Assembly (NCBI GenBank): GCA_910575835.1
Contig: CAJTGB010000002.1
Location: 172,016-236,015, forward strand
Source: Lachnospiraceae bacterium
Lineage (GTDB): Bacteria; Bacillota; Clostridia; Lachnospirales; Lachnospiraceae
Direction: 5' to 3'
Length of the DNA stretch: 64,000 bases
This document shows, piece after piece, positions 8,450 to 19,347 of the stretch. Each line of letters begins with the position of its first letter. Within the stretch, counting starts at the first letter, position 1. Below the pieces are notes generated by a model. It had not been told where the DNA came from, did no database searches, and saw only the letters and a program-made list of their open reading frames with translations. The translations under genes were made by a program, and so were the position numbers.

Positions 8450-10450
8450 CTACAAAGTCCGCCAATCACTTACCGGCGCCTTACATGCGCCGTTTTCGCA
8501 CAGATAGAACATCTCACCTTCCCGAGGTACTGGATATTCTGCGGTAAAGGGTGCGCATTCGGCCAGCTCGTCTGCATTTTCTTCATTCTTTACCAGAACA
8601 TTCATTCCTCCTGCTGCCAATCGGCTTTTAAGTTCTTCCGATACTTCGCCGCTCACACAGCACACAAGTTCTTTATGAGGATAGACCGCTTCCGCCATTG
8701 CAAGAAGTGTGAAGCTATATCCGGCCGGATAATCCTGTATCTCCCCCGCACAGAATTCCAGTTGTCTAACGGCTGCTTTCTGCCAGTACATATCTCCTGT
8801 CAGCAGCGCTAATCGCTGCAATACCATTGCCGCAACGGAATTACCGGAAGGAATCGCCCCGTCATACATTTCCTTTGGACGCGCGATCAATTGACCGGCG
8901 TCCGATGCATTGATATAGTATCCGCCTGCCTCATCATCTTCGAAAAATGTGATCATCTGCTGTGCCCGGAGAACCGCATCTGACAGATAGTTCACCTGAA
9001 AAGTCGTGTGATATAATTCCAAAAGCGCCAGCGCATAGACTGCATAATCTTCTAACTGCCCTTTGTGAGCCGCTTCTTTGTCGCGGTAACGCAGATAGAG
9101 ACGGTTATCCCCGTCCGTCATGTGTGTCTTAATAAAATGCTGTGCTTTCTCTGCCGCTTTCGAATACCGCTTATCCTTAAGCGCCGTGCCGGCTCTTGCA
9201 AGCGCCTGAATCATCCATGCATTCCAGGATAACAGTATCTTATCGTCCTTGTGAAGACTGGTCCGGGCCATCCTGTACTGGTACAGTTTTTCTCTGTCTT
9301 CCTTTGCTGCATTGTCAGCTTTGGACTGATCTTGATCTATCCGGTTTGGTATACTTTTACCTTCAAAATTCCCTTTCCCGCTGATCCCGTACTGATTACA
9401 GAATTCTTCCCCTGCGGCTTCGCCAAGGACAGACTTCACTTCTTCGGGCGTAAAAACATAATATTTGCCTTCCACACCGTCACTGTCTGCATCCTGTCCG
9501 CAGAAAAAACCTCCCAGTTCATCCGTCAGCTCGCGCAGTATATAATCTGCCGTATGCCGTGCTGTGTCTGCGTATTCCTCTTTCCCGGTAATCTGATATG
9601 CCTTTAGATAGGCCAGAAGCAGCAATGCATTGTCATACAGCATTTTCTCAAAATGCGGTACGAGCCATCTCTCATCCGTTGAATACCGGGAGAAGCCGCC
9701 GCCGATCTGGTCGTGTATGCCGCCTTTTGCCATTGCGCTTAAAGTTATCTCCGCCATGCGAAGGGCATCCGGTATCTGTTCCTCCTTCGCATACTTCATC
9801 AGAAACAAGAGGTTGTGAGGCGACGGAAACTTCGGCGCGCTGCCGAATCCTCCCCATTCCGGGTCAAACTGCTGTGCAAATATATGATATGCCTTCTTAA
9901 TAATCTGTCTTTCGGAAGATTTATTTCCTCCTTTATCTCTGCCTGTCATATTTTTCCTATTGATCGCTGCTGTGATCTCTTCTCCGTCTCTGAGCAGCTC
10001 TTCCCGCCGATTCTCCCACAGATCCAGGATGTCTTCCAGAATATCCACAAGTCCGGGCCGTCCGTATTGGCGTCCCCTGGGGAAATACGTCCCTGCGAAA
10101 AACGGCTTCTGCTTTGCCGTCATAACGATCGTAAGCGGCCATCCGCCTGAACCTGTAACGGCCTGGCAAACGGACATATATACCGCATCAATATCCGGCC
10201 TCTCCTCCCGGTCAACTTTGATACTCACGTATCCCCGGTTCAGCAGCTTGGCAACCGTCTCATCCTCGAAAGACTCATGCGCCATCACATGGCACCAATG
10301 ACATGTAGAGTACCCGATACTTAAGAAGACCGGCTTATCCTCCTCTTCTGCCTTTCGGAACGCTTCATCACACCATGGATACCAGTTTACCGGATTGTCT
10401 TTGTGCTGCAATAAATACGGAGATTTCTCATTTTCTAATCTGTTTGGCAT
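8450..10450 (-). CDS. yyaL: Thioredoxin-domain protein of the YyaL/SPATA20 family
   Basis: A 666-residue protein with an N-terminal thioredoxin-like domain (residues 1-170, [20 protein letters not shown] and the active-site-like TCHWCHVM) followed by a six-hairpin glycosidase-type alpha/alpha barrel ([29 protein letters not shown]). The full family architecture is present. The biochemical role of the family is not settled. The ATG at 10450 is chosen because AGGGGG lies nine bases upstream; the more upstream start lacks this. It is a single gene; the next gene upstream ends in its own terminator. Confidence 0.9.
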   Translation of the reverse strand: MPNRLENEKSPYLLQHKDNPVNWYPWCDEAFRKAEEEDKPVFLSIGYSTCHWCHVMAHESFEDETVAKLLNRGYVSIKVDREERPDIDAVYMSVCQAVTGSGGWPLTIVMTAKQKPFFAGTYFPRGRQYGRPGLVDILEDILDLWENRREELLRDGEEITAAINRKNMTGRDKGGNKSSERQIIKKAYHIFAQQFDPEWGGFGSAPKFPSPHNLLFLMKYAKEEQIPDALRMAEITLSAMAKGGIHDQIGGGFSRYSTDERWLVPHFEKMLYDNALLLLAYLKAYQITGKEEYADTARHTADYILRELTDELGGFFCGQDADSDGVEGKYYVFTPEEVKSVLGEAAGEEFCNQYGISGKGNFEGKSIPNRIDQDQSKADNAAKEDREKLYQYRMARTSLHKDDKILLSWNAWMIQALARAGTALKDKRYSKAAEKAQHFIKTHMTDGDNRLYLRYRDKEAAHKGQLEDYAVYALALLELYHTTFQVNYLSDAVLRAQQMITFFEDDEAGGYYINASDAGQLIARPKEMYDGAIPSGNSVAAMVLQRLALLTGDMYWQKAAVRQLEFCAGEIQDYPAGYSFTLLAMAEAVYPHKELVCCVSGEVSEELKSRLAAGGMNVLVKNEENADELAECAPFTAEYPVPREGEMFYLCENGACKAPVSDWRTL

Positions 10451-10558
10451 TATTTTATTATACCCCCTGTCCAAGAGTCAGCATTTTATCTAACCTTTAT
10501 CATTCATCAAAAACATCCGCCTTATGCATTTTTTTCATCCTTAACGGCGTTTAACTGC

Positions 10559-10594
10559 AAAAACCCCGGAAGTACAGTTGACTTCCAGGGTTCC
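10559..10594 (-). terminator. Terminator of the HD-hydrolase operon
   Basis: On the minus strand AACCCTGGAAGT pairs with ACTTCCGGGGTT around a short loop, followed by TTTTTGC. It lies 42 bases after the stop of the HD gene. Confidence 0.85.
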
Positions 10595-10635
10595 ACTATC
10601 TCTCTATTATTTCTCTATTATATATGTATTCCGGG

Positions 10636-11199
10636 CTACAATCCCAGCACATCCGCGATCGCGCCCATCTCTTCTAATGCCACATCGATCAAATCATCCA
10701 GGCTAAGACCTGTGAATTCAATGGCTTCCATATAATCCCGGTTGGCTCCCGCCGCAAAACGAAGCTCGTTGAAACGCTTCATTACCGACTTATGCTTCAC
10801 GCTGGCAATCTTCTTATCTGGATAGATCTGCGCCACTGCTTTCACAAACCCGCTCATTGGATCGGCCGCCAGTATCGCATACTGCAGGGTCGTCTTCGCC
10901 TTCACACCGCACTTCGGATTGTGTGAGCAGATAGCGTCAAATAAGACCTTGTCATCAATCCCTTCCTTCTTCAGGATCTCCGCGGATGTAGGGCCATGCA
11001 CTCCCATATCATTCCTCCAGTCACACTGTTCCTCATCCAGATCATGAAGCAGTCCTACGATTCCCCAGTATTCCACATCATCCGGCGCCAGCCGCTTGGC
11101 AAGCCCCTTCATAATCGCCTCCACGGCATAAGAATGGGTAATGTAGTTCTCTCCTTTCATATATTTCATCAAGATATCATGTGCCTGTTCTCTGTTCAC
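10636..11199 (-). CDS. HD-domain (HDIG-type) phosphohydrolase
   Basis: A 187-residue protein with metal-binding motifs of the HD superfamily: an early His in ITHSYAVEAIMKGLA, the HD pair in GIVGLLHDLDEEQ and later His/Asp in AICSHNP and LAADP. Members hydrolyse phosphate esters of nucleotides or related compounds; substrate unknown. GTG at 11199 is preferred because AAGGAGG is ten bases before it, while the TTG at 11205 is too close. It follows the M24 peptidase gene by 30 bases and probably shares its promoter. Confidence 0.85.
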   Translation of the reverse strand: MNREQAHDILMKYMKGENYITHSYAVEAIMKGLAKRLAPDDVEYWGIVGLLHDLDEEQCDWRNDMGVHGPTSAEILKKEGIDDKVLFDAICSHNPKCGVKAKTTLQYAILAADPMSGFVKAVAQIYPDKKIASVKHKSVMKRFNELRFAAGANRDYMEAIEFTGLSLDDLIDVALEEMGAIADVLGL

Positions 11200-11229
11200 G
11201 ACCAATATTCCTCCTTAGATGTATTGCGA

Positions 11230-12315
11230 TTACTCTTCTGGTACTACGATCAGATCTTTCGTGTAATGATTCAACACTTCGCATCCGTCTTCTGTAATGA
11301 TCACAAGATCCTCAATACGAACACCGATGCCCTCATCTGCAAGGTAGATACCCGGCTCTACAGAGAAGCACTGCCCTACCTGGATGATATCCTCATTAAC
11401 AGAAGATACATCGCCGAACTCATGATCTTCCAGACCGATAGAATGTCCTGTACGATGTGTAAAATACTGTCCGTATCCCTTCTCTTCGATATAATTCCTT
11501 GCCGCAAGATCCACGTCGCACATTCTGTTGCCCGGCTTCGCTGCTTCAATCCCGCGTCTGTTCGCCTCTACAACGATATCATAGATCTCCTTTGCACGGT
11601 CAGATACCTCGCCGATAAATACGGTTCTTGTCATGTCAGACGCGTAATTGTCCTTGAACGCACCGATATCCAGGATTACACAATCGCCGCGTTTCCCCTT
11701 GGAATCATCCGTTACATGATGCGGATCTGCAGCGCCCTTCGCATACGCCGTAATCGGGTCAAAGGACACGTCCTCACATCCGAGTTCCTTGTATATCTCA
11801 CGGATCTTCGCATTCAGTTCCTTCTCTGTCAGTCCCTTTGCAACCCATGGAACCAATCTCTCCATTGCAATATCGTTGAGCCTTGAAGATTCTCTCATCA
11901 GCTCTTTCTCTTTCTCATCCTTGACCATACGGATATAGTCGATGATCGGAGATCCGTTCACAAACTTGCTTCCTCCGCCTAATTCCTGCAGACGGATCAG
12001 GAATCTTGCCGGCCAGGTCTTATCGATTCCCATTACCTTGTCCTTCTCAACGAATCTGCTTAAGATCTCAACGCCGTCTTCAATATCATCATACCATACC
12101 AGTTCTACCCCCAGCTCCTTCTCCTGCGGGAATAATTTGTTGATCACCAGCTTATGATTGCCGTTGACATTCAGATATAATGCCAGAAGCCTCTCGCCCG
12201 GAATGATCCATTTGCCGGTAAGATAGAAGATTGCAACCGGATCTGATACGATCATCTGAGGAATCTCATGCTCTTCCATTGATTTTAATACTCTTGTTAC
12301 CTTGTTCTGATCCAT
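11230..12315 (-). CDS. M24-family metallopeptidase (Xaa-Pro aminopeptidase-like)
   Basis: A 361-residue protein with a creatinase-type N-terminal domain (about 1-130) and a pita-bread M24 domain with all five metal ligands: two Asp in VILDIGAFKDNYASDMTRT, His in HRTGHSIGLEDHE, Glu in SVEPGIY and Glu in GVRIEDLV. It is likely a cytoplasmic proline-specific aminopeptidase. The ATG at 12315 is preferred to an upstream TTG. First gene of an operon with the HD hydrolase. Confidence 0.9.
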   Translation of the reverse strand: MDQNKVTRVLKSMEEHEIPQMIVSDPVAIFYLTGKWIIPGERLLALYLNVNGNHKLVINKLFPQEKELGVELVWYDDIEDGVEILSRFVEKDKVMGIDKTWPARFLIRLQELGGGSKFVNGSPIIDYIRMVKDEKEKELMRESSRLNDIAMERLVPWVAKGLTEKELNAKIREIYKELGCEDVSFDPITAYAKGAADPHHVTDDSKGKRGDCVILDIGAFKDNYASDMTRTVFIGEVSDRAKEIYDIVVEANRRGIEAAKPGNRMCDVDLAARNYIEEKGYGQYFTHRTGHSIGLEDHEFGDVSSVNEDIIQVGQCFSVEPGIYLADEGIGVRIEDLVIITEDGCEVLNHYTKDLIVVPEE

Positions 12316-12387
12316 AGTCGTCCCCAACCTTTCTTAAATATAATATTAGAATGATTTAAAATACCCTTTGCCCTCTAACATTATTTC

Positions 12388-12416
12388 ATTATAATATTGT
12401 ACCTATGAAAAGTCAA
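12388..12416 (-). promoter_or_regulatory. Promoter of the M24-HD operon
   Basis: On the minus strand TTGACT (12416-12411), 17 bases, TATAAT (12393-12388), about 70 bases before the start at 12315. Confidence 0.8.
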
Positions 12417-12462
12417 TTGATTACAGCCGATCTATGCCCGCATTTTACTCTACGCTTTTACT

Positions 12463-12648
12463 CTACAGCTTTTTATTCGGTCCCTTACTCTGACACGCTC
12501 CCGTACAACCGCTGCAGTCACCCCCGCAGCCGCAGCAGCCCCCTTCCTTCTTCTTTTTCCATATACTTCTTGCAGCCAGCGCCGCCGCTGCCAATACGAT
12601 CAGTCCTACGGCCGCTGTCGACACGATACTGCTTGCTGCCAATGCCAT
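12463..12648 (-). CDS. FeoB-associated Cys-rich membrane protein
   Basis: A 61-residue protein with one N-terminal transmembrane helix (residues 4-28), a Lys stretch (KKKK), then a Cys-rich tail, GGCCGCGGDCSGCTGAC. It sits 30 bases after feoB in the same direction, where this family is usually found. The Cys cluster suggests iron or thiol handling at the cytoplasmic face; no mechanism is established. Confidence 0.88.
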   Translation of the reverse strand: MALAASSIVSTAAVGLIVLAAAALAARSIWKKKKEGGCCGCGGDCSGCTGACQSKGPNKKL

Positions 12649-12678
12649 GCATTTCCCTTCTTTCTATTATGATTTCTA

Positions 12679-14829
12679 TTATGCTTTCGCTCCTCTTGCT
12701 CTCACACTTGACAGATTCACCTGCAGCGAACGGCTCTCCCTATACGGACGGAACAGAAGGTACAGGAATCCGGCCAGCACAAGGACTGCCGCCATCGTCC
12801 ATATCCCAAATTCACCGCCGCTTAGCAGATTACTGAACTGGTAGATGCACATTGACACCCCATAGGCAAATATACTCTGATATCCGATTGCGAACCAGGT
12901 CCATTTCGCATTGTTCATCTCCCGCTTGATGGCCCCGATCGCCGCGAAGCACGGTGCGCACAGAAGATTGAATACCAGGAAGGAGTACGCTGCGGCCGCC
13001 GTCATGCCTGCCGCAAGTGTTCCCCAGATCTCGGATCCGTCCTCCGCTACTTCTGCAAAACCATAGAGGATCCCTAAGGTCCCAACGACATTTTCCTTGG
13101 CAACAAGTCCTGTGATCGCCGCAACTGCCGTCTGCCAGTCGCCCCATCCAAGGGGAATGAATAACCACGAAAATCCTCTGCCTATATTCGCAAGAAATCC
13201 GTTGCTCAGATCGTCTACCATGCCAAACTGTCCGTCAACGATACCGAAGCTCGACGTAAACCAGATGAAGATCGTAGAGAGAAGGATCACTGTTCCGGCC
13301 TTCTTGATGAAGGACCAGCCTCTCTCCCACATGCTTCTTAATATATTTCCCGCCGTCGGCATGTGGTAAGCCGGAAGCTCCATGACAAACGGAGCCGGGT
13401 CTCCCGCGAACATCCTTGTTTTCTTCAAGATGATCCCGGAACAGATGACCGCAGCAATTCCTGTAAAATACGCACTTGGCGCAACCCATGACGCCCCGTC
13501 AAACAACGCTCCCGCGATCAGTGCAATGATCGGAAGCTTCGCGCCGCATGGGATGAATGTAGTCGTCATGACCGTCATCTTCCGGTCACGGTCATTCTCT
13601 ATAGTACGTGAAGCCATGATTCCCGGAACTCCGCATCCTGTGCCGATCAGCATCGGGATGAATGATTTGCCGGACAGGCCGAATTTGCGGAATATCCGGT
13701 CCATGATAAATGCAATTCTTGCCATATACCCGCATGCTTCTAAAAATGCAAGGAAGATGAACAGCACCAACATCTGCGGAACGAACCCAAGCACAGCGCC
13801 TACGCCGCCTACAATGCCGTCCAGTATCAATCCCTGCAGCCAGTCCGCACAGTTGATATTGACCAGAACATTCTCGATGGCCGGAGGAATGATCTCTCCA
13901 AACAGCACATCATTCGTCCAGTCTGTTGCAATACTTCCCACGGTGGAGACCGACACATAATAGACTAGCCACATCACCGCTGCGAAGATCGGCAATGCGA
14001 GCCAGCGGTTTGTAACGATTCTATCAATCTTGTCAGAGGTTGTCAATTTCTCTTTCTCTGCCTTTTGCAGACATTTATCAATAACAGACGATATATAGTT
14101 ATAACGTTCATTCGTGATAATACTCTCCGCATCATCATCCAGTTCTTTCTCTGCTCTCTCAATGATCTCTGTAATATCCGGCGCCTGCGTTATCTGTTCA
14201 CAGATCTTATCGTCCCGCTCAAACAATTTGACTGCGCAGAATCTCTTCTGCTCTTCGGGTACTCCTGTCAAGCGTGACTCGATGTCCCTTATAATCTCTT
14301 CCACCTCAAAGGAGAATTCATGAACCGGCAAAGCCGCTCCCGTCTGCGCCGCCTGCACCGCCTTATCTGCCGCTTCCCTGATCCCGTCTCCTTTCAGCGC
14401 AGAGATTGCTGCAACCTCACATCCCAGACTCTCGGCCAATTGCTGTATATGAATCTGATCCCCGGACTTCCTGACTGCGTCCATCATATTGACCGCTATA
14501 ACGACCGGAATACCCAACTCCATAAGCTGCGCGGTCAGATACAGGTTTCTCTCCAGATTCGTCCCGTCCACAATATTCAGGATCGCATCCGGGCGTTCCG
14601 TGATCAGATAATTCCGGGCGACCACCTCTTCCAATGTATACGGCGACAGGGAATAGATTCCCGGCAGATCAGTAATCGTGATCTCCTTATTGTCTTTCAG
14701 CCTTCCTTCTTTCTTCTCTACCGTAACCCCCGGCCAATTTCCAACGAATTGATTCGAACCGGTAAGTGCGTTGAATAATGTAGTCTTTCCGCTGTTAGGA
14801 TTACCGGCAAGTGCGATCTTCATTCCCAT
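12679..14829 (-). CDS. feoB: Ferrous iron transporter FeoB
   Basis: A 716-residue membrane GTPase that imports Fe(II). The N-terminal G domain has GNPNSGKTT (G1), DLPGIYSL (G3) and NMMD (G4), followed by a helical GDI-like domain and about eight to ten membrane segments containing two Gate motifs (GCGVPGI and GAKLPII areas). The ATG follows AGGAGGAATAAAG. It lies downstream of two feoA genes in a Fur-box operon, so iron limitation should raise its expression. Confidence 0.96.
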   Translation of the reverse strand: MGMKIALAGNPNSGKTTLFNALTGSNQFVGNWPGVTVEKKEGRLKDNKEITITDLPGIYSLSPYTLEEVVARNYLITERPDAILNIVDGTNLERNLYLTAQLMELGIPVVIAVNMMDAVRKSGDQIHIQQLAESLGCEVAAISALKGDGIREAADKAVQAAQTGAALPVHEFSFEVEEIIRDIESRLTGVPEEQKRFCAVKLFERDDKICEQITQAPDITEIIERAEKELDDDAESIITNERYNYISSVIDKCLQKAEKEKLTTSDKIDRIVTNRWLALPIFAAVMWLVYYVSVSTVGSIATDWTNDVLFGEIIPPAIENVLVNINCADWLQGLILDGIVGGVGAVLGFVPQMLVLFIFLAFLEACGYMARIAFIMDRIFRKFGLSGKSFIPMLIGTGCGVPGIMASRTIENDRDRKMTVMTTTFIPCGAKLPIIALIAGALFDGASWVAPSAYFTGIAAVICSGIILKKTRMFAGDPAPFVMELPAYHMPTAGNILRSMWERGWSFIKKAGTVILLSTIFIWFTSSFGIVDGQFGMVDDLSNGFLANIGRGFSWLFIPLGWGDWQTAVAAITGLVAKENVVGTLGILYGFAEVAEDGSEIWGTLAAGMTAAAAYSFLVFNLLCAPCFAAIGAIKREMNNAKWTWFAIGYQSIFAYGVSMCIYQFSNLLSGGEFGIWTMAAVLVLAGFLYLLFRPYRESRSLQVNLSSVRARGAKA

Positions 14830-14880
14830 CTTTATTCCTCCTGGTTTCTGTTATACTTCTATATCTCTTCTCTTGATATA

Positions 14881-15102
14881 TCACTGTATCTCTATCATCT
14901 GCGCGTCTGCTTTCCTAATCGACAGCTCATATCCTCTGACAGTCACCTCCAACGGGTCGCCCAGAGGAGCGACCCTCCTGACATAGACCTCCGTTCCCTT
15001 CGTGATTCCCATATCCATGATCCTGCGCTTTGTCGCGCCTTCTCCGTGCAGCCTGACGACTGCTGCAGTCTGACCGCACTTAACATCCTTTAGTGTCTGC
15101 AT
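14881..15102 (-). CDS. feoA: FeoA family protein (second)
   Basis: A 73-residue SH3-like FeoA protein (MQTLKDVKCGQTAAVVRLHG, ending RKADAQMIEIQ). It overlaps the preceding feoA by 13 bases, implying translational coupling. FeoA proteins are small cytoplasmic partners of FeoB. Confidence 0.9.
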   Translation of the reverse strand: MQTLKDVKCGQTAAVVRLHGEGATKRRIMDMGITKGTEVYVRRVAPLGDPLEVTVRGYELSIRKADAQMIEIQ

Positions 15103-15323
15103 ATTCCCATCTCCTCTACAACGATCTTATTGGCGATTCCCCGGCTTACGGCAACTCTGGAATCTTTTACCTGAACGATGATGCTGCCGTTATTGCTCGA
15201 TACGATCCTTACTTCTTCACCTACGGTAAATCCCAGATTCTCAAGGAATCTCTTTGATTCATCCTTTCCCCCGATCCGCCTGATCGCGGCGGTCTTCCCG
15301 GAACTCAGCATTGTTAATGGCAT
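15090..15323 (-). CDS. feoA: FeoA family protein (first)
   Basis: A 77-residue SH3-like FeoA protein (LSSGKTAAIRRIGG, LENLGFTVGEEVRIVS, ending in a short Cys/His tail). It is the first gene of the feoA-feoA-feoB operon and only distantly similar to its overlapping partner, which makes an ancient rather than recent duplication likely. Confidence 0.9.
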   Translation of the reverse strand: MPLTMLSSGKTAAIRRIGGKDESKRFLENLGFTVGEEVRIVSSNNGSIIVQVKDSRVAVSRGIANKIVVEEMGICRH

Positions 15324-15350
15324 CTTATTACCTCGCGTATTTGATTTTAT

Positions 15351-15405
15351 TGATATTGATTATCATTTACGTTGCTATTATATTCCAAATGATACTGATT
15401 GTCAA
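15351..15405 (-). promoter_or_regulatory. feo promoter with Fur box
   Basis: On the minus strand TTGACA (15405-15400), 17 bases, TATAAT (15382-15377), then a Fur-type box AAATGATAATCAATATCA (15368-15351) in the early transcribed region. A half-like ATCAGTATCATT lies in the spacer. Placement fits iron-dependent repression by Fur. Confidence 0.82.
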
Positions 15406-15519
15406 CATCATTTTAAAATTATTTTTTTGAAACGAAAAATGCACCTTGCAATTAAATTTTGCGGTTCTTCTTTGCTTTTATGGCGGCAAAGCTTCCGTCA
15501 GGCTAAGGATAATACCAGA

Positions 15520-15566
15520 AAAAGCAAAAAGACAAGAAGCCTGTCACTTCTTGTCTTTTTGCTTTT
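15520..15566 (-). terminator. Terminator after rpoC
   Basis: A perfect 20-base stem (15520-15539 with 15547-15566) and seven-base loop, with T-rich arms, about 24 bases after the rpoC stop. Being T/A-symmetric it may also work rightward. Confidence 0.9.
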
Positions 15567-15589
15567 ATTATAATCTTGATAGCTAATTA

Positions 15590-18500
15590 TTACTCTTCTA
15601 CCAGCGCGATGAGTTCTTCCTCCTCGGCCGCTTCTTCTTCATATTCCGGTTCTTCCGTAACAAACAGATCTGCACTGCCGTCCGAATCCCCTGCATGAAC
15701 CAGATCTGCGGACTCGTCAATGGCCTCATCACCGTCCCATTCCATATCCTCTTCATCAAGCATCAGATCGTCATCCATGGATAACCCTGAATCGAGTATA
15801 ACGTCACGGTATTTCCTCATACCTGTACCGGCAGGGATATGCTTACCGATGATAACATTCTCCTTCAGACCGATCAGCGGATCCACCTTGCCCTTGATAG
15901 CCGCTTCTGTCAGCACCTTCGTCGTCTCCTGGAAGGATGCTGCCGACAGGAAGGAATTCGTCGCGAGAGACGCCTTGGTGATACCAAGCATGATCTGTTC
16001 TCCGGTTGCTGCTTCCTTGCCTTCTGCAAGCAGCTGAGCATTCACATCCTCGAATTCCAGTCTGTCTACATTGGTGCCCGGCAGGAATTCCGTATCTCCC
16101 GCCTCCTCGACGCGGACCTTCTTAAGCATCTGACGCACGATAACCTCGATATGCTTGTCGTTGATCTCAACACCCTGCAGACGGTATACCCGCTGTACCT
16201 CCTGGATCATATAATCCTGTACGGCGCGCAGTCCCTTGATCTTCAGGATATCATGCGGATTCACGCTACCTTCTGTCAGCTCGTCTCCGGCCGCTAACAC
16301 CGCCCCGTCCTGAACCTTGATTCTGGATCCGTATGGGATCAGGTATGCCTTTGACTCGCCGGTCTCATTATTCGTAACGATGATCTCCCGCTTCTTCTTA
16401 GTATCGTTGATATTCGCAATTCCCGCGAATTCTGTGATGATCGCAAGACCCTTCGGCTTTCTCGCCTCAAAAAGCTCCTCAACACGGGGAAGACCCTGTG
16501 TGATGTCGTCACCGGCAACACCGCCTGTATGGAAGGTACGCATGGTAAGCTGTGTACCAGGCTCTCCGATAGACTGTGCCGCAATGATACCGACAGCCTC
16601 GCCGACCTGTACCGGTTCACCGGTCGCCATGTTGGCGCCGTAGCATTTCGCGCAGACACCGTTGTGTGACTTACAGGTAAGGATAGTACGGATCTTCACC
16701 TGCTTCAAGGTCTCGCCCTTCTCATCCACACCCTTCTTCATGATCAGTTCGGCGCGCTTCGGCGTTACCATATGGTTCGCCTTCACAAGGATATTGCCGT
16801 CCTTATCTACGATATCTTCACACAGGTAGCGTCCTGTAATACGCTCCTGCAGACTTTCGATCTCTTCATTGCCGTCCATGAACGCCTTCACGTACATTCC
16901 CGGAATCTCGCTTCCCTCTCCCATACAGTCTACTTCATGGATGATCAACTCCTGTGATACATCGACCAGACGTCTGGTCAGATATCCTGAGTCGGCAGTA
17001 CGAAGGGCTGTATCGGACAGACCTTTACGCGCTCCGTGAGCAGACATAAAATACTCCAATACGTCCAGACCTTCACGGAAGTTGGACTTGATCGGCAGCT
17101 CGATGGTTCGTCCCGTCGTATCCGCCATCAGTCCCCGCATACCTGCAAGCTGCTTGATCTGCTTATCGGAACCGCGGGCGCCGGAGTCAGCCATCATGAA
17201 GATGTTGTTATACTTATCAAGCCCGGACAGAAGTGCCTCTGTCAGCGCGTCATCCGTTGCCTTCCAGGTCTCTACGACCTCTTTGTAACGCTCTTCCTCC
17301 GTGATCAGACCGCGCTTGAAGTTCTTCGTGATCTTATCCACCGTATCCTGCGCCTGCTGAATCATCTCCGGCTTCTGCGGCGGCACCGTCATATCAGAGA
17401 TCGATACGGTCATAGCCGCTCTGGTTGAATACTTATATCCGATGGACTTAACTGCATCCAGCACCTCTGCCGTAGCTGTAGATCCATGGGTATTGATTAC
17501 CTTCTCAAGGATCTGCTTCAATTGCTTCTTCCCTACGTGGAAATCCACTTCCAGCAATAAGTCCGCGCCTTCTGCCTCCCGGTCAACGAATCCAAGATCC
17601 TGCGGGATAATCTCGTTGAATAGGAAACGTCCAAGTGTGGACTCTATATTACCGCTCTTCACCGTACCGTCAGGCAGCTTCTTGGATACCCGCACCTTGA
17701 TACGTGAATGGAGCGTGATCGCGTCATTCTCATAGGCAAGGATCGCCTCGCTGACATTCTTGAAGAACTTGCCTTCTCCCTTCGCTCCGGGTCTCTCCTG
17801 TGTCAGATAATAGATACCAAGTACCATATCCTGTGAAGGAACCGCAACCGGTCCGCCGTCGGAAGGCTTCAGCAGGTTATTCGGCGACAGCAGGAGGAAC
17901 CGGCACTCTGCCTGTGCCTCCACGGACAGCGGCAGATGCACCGCCATCTGGTCCCCGTCAAAGTCAGCGTTATACGCGGTACATACCAACGGGTGAAGCT
18001 TGATCGCCTTACCCTCTACCAGGATAGGCTCGAATGCCTGGATACCGAGTCTGTGCAGCGTAGGGGCGCGGTTCAGCATAACCGGATGCTCCTTGATCAC
18101 ATCCTCCAGTACGTCCCATACCTCCGGCTGTACCCTCTCTACCATCTTCTTCGCATTCTTAATATTGTGAGCAGTTCCGTTCTGAACCAGCTCCTTCATA
18201 ACAAATGGTTTGAACAGCTCGATCGCCATCTCCTTCGGAAGACCGCACTGATAGATCTTAAGCTCCGGCCCTACGACGATAACGGAACGTCCTGAATAGT
18301 CGACACGCTTGCCCAGAAGGTTCTGACGGAAACGTCCTGACTTACCCTTAAGCATATCCGACAGGGACTTAAGCGCACGGTTACCCGGCCCTGTGACCGG
18401 ACGGCCGCGGCGTCCGTTGTCGATCAGCGCGTCCACTGCCTCCTGCAGCATTCTCTTCTCATTTCTAACGATAATGTCCGGCGCGCCAAGCTCTAACAGA

Positions 18501-19333
18501 CGCTTCAGACGGTTATTCCTGTTGATGATCCTCCGGTACAGATCATTAAGGTCAGACGTAGCGAAACGTCCGCCGTCCAATTGTACCATAGGACGAAGAT
18601 CCGGCGGAATGACCGGGATCGCCGTCATGATCATCCACTCCGGCTTATTTCCTGACTCACGGAAGGCCTCGACAACCTCCAGACGCTTCACGATCCTCGC
18701 GCGCTTCTGTCCGGTCGCTCCCTTTAACCCTTCCTGCAGCTCATGATAGTCCTTATCCAGATCAATAGACTGCAATAGCTCCTGAATGGACTCCGCGCCC
18801 ATTCCTACACGGAATGCACTTCCCCACTTCTCTCTGGCTTCCTGGTATTCCTGCTCTGACAATACCTGCTTGTACTGCAGGTCGGAATCTCCCTTATCCA
18901 GCACAATATAGGACGCAAAATACAGTACCTTCTCCAATGTCCTTGGAGACAGATCCAGTATCAAGCCCATACGGCTTGGGATACCCTTGAAATACCAGAT
19001 ATGCGACACCGGAGCGGCCAGGGCAATATGCCCCATACGCTCACGGCGAACACTTGACTTCGTAACTTCCACACCGCAGCGGTCGCAGACCACGCCTTTG
19101 TAGCGGATCTTCTTGTACTTGCCGCAGTGACATTCCCAGTCTTTGCTTGGTCCGAATATTCTCTCGCAGAACAAACCATCCTTCTCCGGCTTCAGTGTCC
19201 GGTAGTTGATGGTCTCCGGCTTCGTAACTTCTCCCCTGGACCATTCCAGAATCTTCTCAGGCGATGCCAACCCGATTTTGATTGCATCAAAAGTCATTGG
19301 CTGATACGTTTGTTCCTTGTTGTTTTCTGGCAT
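15590..19333 (-). CDS. rpoC: RNA polymerase subunit beta'
   Basis: A 1247-residue beta' subunit. The zinc-binding N-terminus ([26 protein letters not shown]), the catalytic [12 protein letters not shown]g-binding loop, the trigger-loop region ([19 protein letters not shown]) and the second zinc site ([13 protein letters not shown]) are all present. The C-terminus ends in an acidic tail. It follows rpoB by 14 bases in the same operon. Confidence 0.99.
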   Translation of the reverse strand: MPENNKEQTYQPMTFDAIKIGLASPEKILEWSRGEVTKPETINYRTLKPEKDGLFCERIFGPSKDWECHCGKYKKIRYKGVVCDRCGVEVTKSSVRRERMGHIALAAPVSHIWYFKGIPSRMGLILDLSPRTLEKVLYFASYIVLDKGDSDLQYKQVLSEQEYQEAREKWGSAFRVGMGAESIQELLQSIDLDKDYHELQEGLKGATGQKRARIVKRLEVVEAFRESGNKPEWMIMTAIPVIPPDLRPMVQLDGGRFATSDLNDLYRRIINRNNRLKRLLELGAPDIIVRNEKRMLQEAVDALIDNGRRGRPVTGPGNRALKSLSDMLKGKSGRFRQNLLGKRVDYSGRSVIVVGPELKIYQCGLPKEMAIELFKPFVMKELVQNGTAHNIKNAKKMVERVQPEVWDVLEDVIKEHPVMLNRAPTLHRLGIQAFEPILVEGKAIKLHPLVCTAYNADFDGDQMAVHLPLSVEAQAECRFLLLSPNNLLKPSDGGPVAVPSQDMVLGIYYLTQERPGAKGEGKFFKNVSEAILAYENDAITLHSRIKVRVSKKLPDGTVKSGNIESTLGRFLFNEIIPQDLGFVDREAEGADLLLEVDFHVGKKQLKQILEKVINTHGSTATAEVLDAVKSIGYKYSTRAAMTVSISDMTVPPQKPEMIQQAQDTVDKITKNFKRGLITEEERYKEVVETWKATDDALTEALLSGLDKYNNIFMMADSGARGSDKQIKQLAGMRGLMADTTGRTIELPIKSNFREGLDVLEYFMSAHGARKGLSDTALRTADSGYLTRRLVDVSQELIIHEVDCMGEGSEIPGMYVKAFMDGNEEIESLQERITGRYLCEDIVDKDGNILVKANHMVTPKRAELIMKKGVDEKGETLKQVKIRTILTCKSHNGVCAKCYGANMATGEPVQVGEAVGIIAAQSIGEPGTQLTMRTFHTGGVAGDDITQGLPRVEELFEARKPKGLAIITEFAGIANINDTKKKREIIVTNNETGESKAYLIPYGSRIKVQDGAVLAAGDELTEGSVNPHDILKIKGLRAVQDYMIQEVQRVYRLQGVEINDKHIEVIVRQMLKKVRVEEAGDTEFLPGTNVDRLEFEDVNAQLLAEGKEAATGEQIMLGITKASLATNSFLSAASFQETTKVLTEAAIKGKVDPLIGLKENVIIGKHIPAGTGMRKYRDVILDSGLSMDDDLMLDEEDMEWDGDEAIDESADLVHAGDSDGSADLFVTEEPEYEEEAAEEEELIALVEE

Positions 19334-19347
19334 ACTGGCACCCCTTC

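Noticed and set aside
8330..8812. Plus-strand frame opposite the end of yyaL
   Set aside because: Overlaps the real gene in antisense, no family resemblance.
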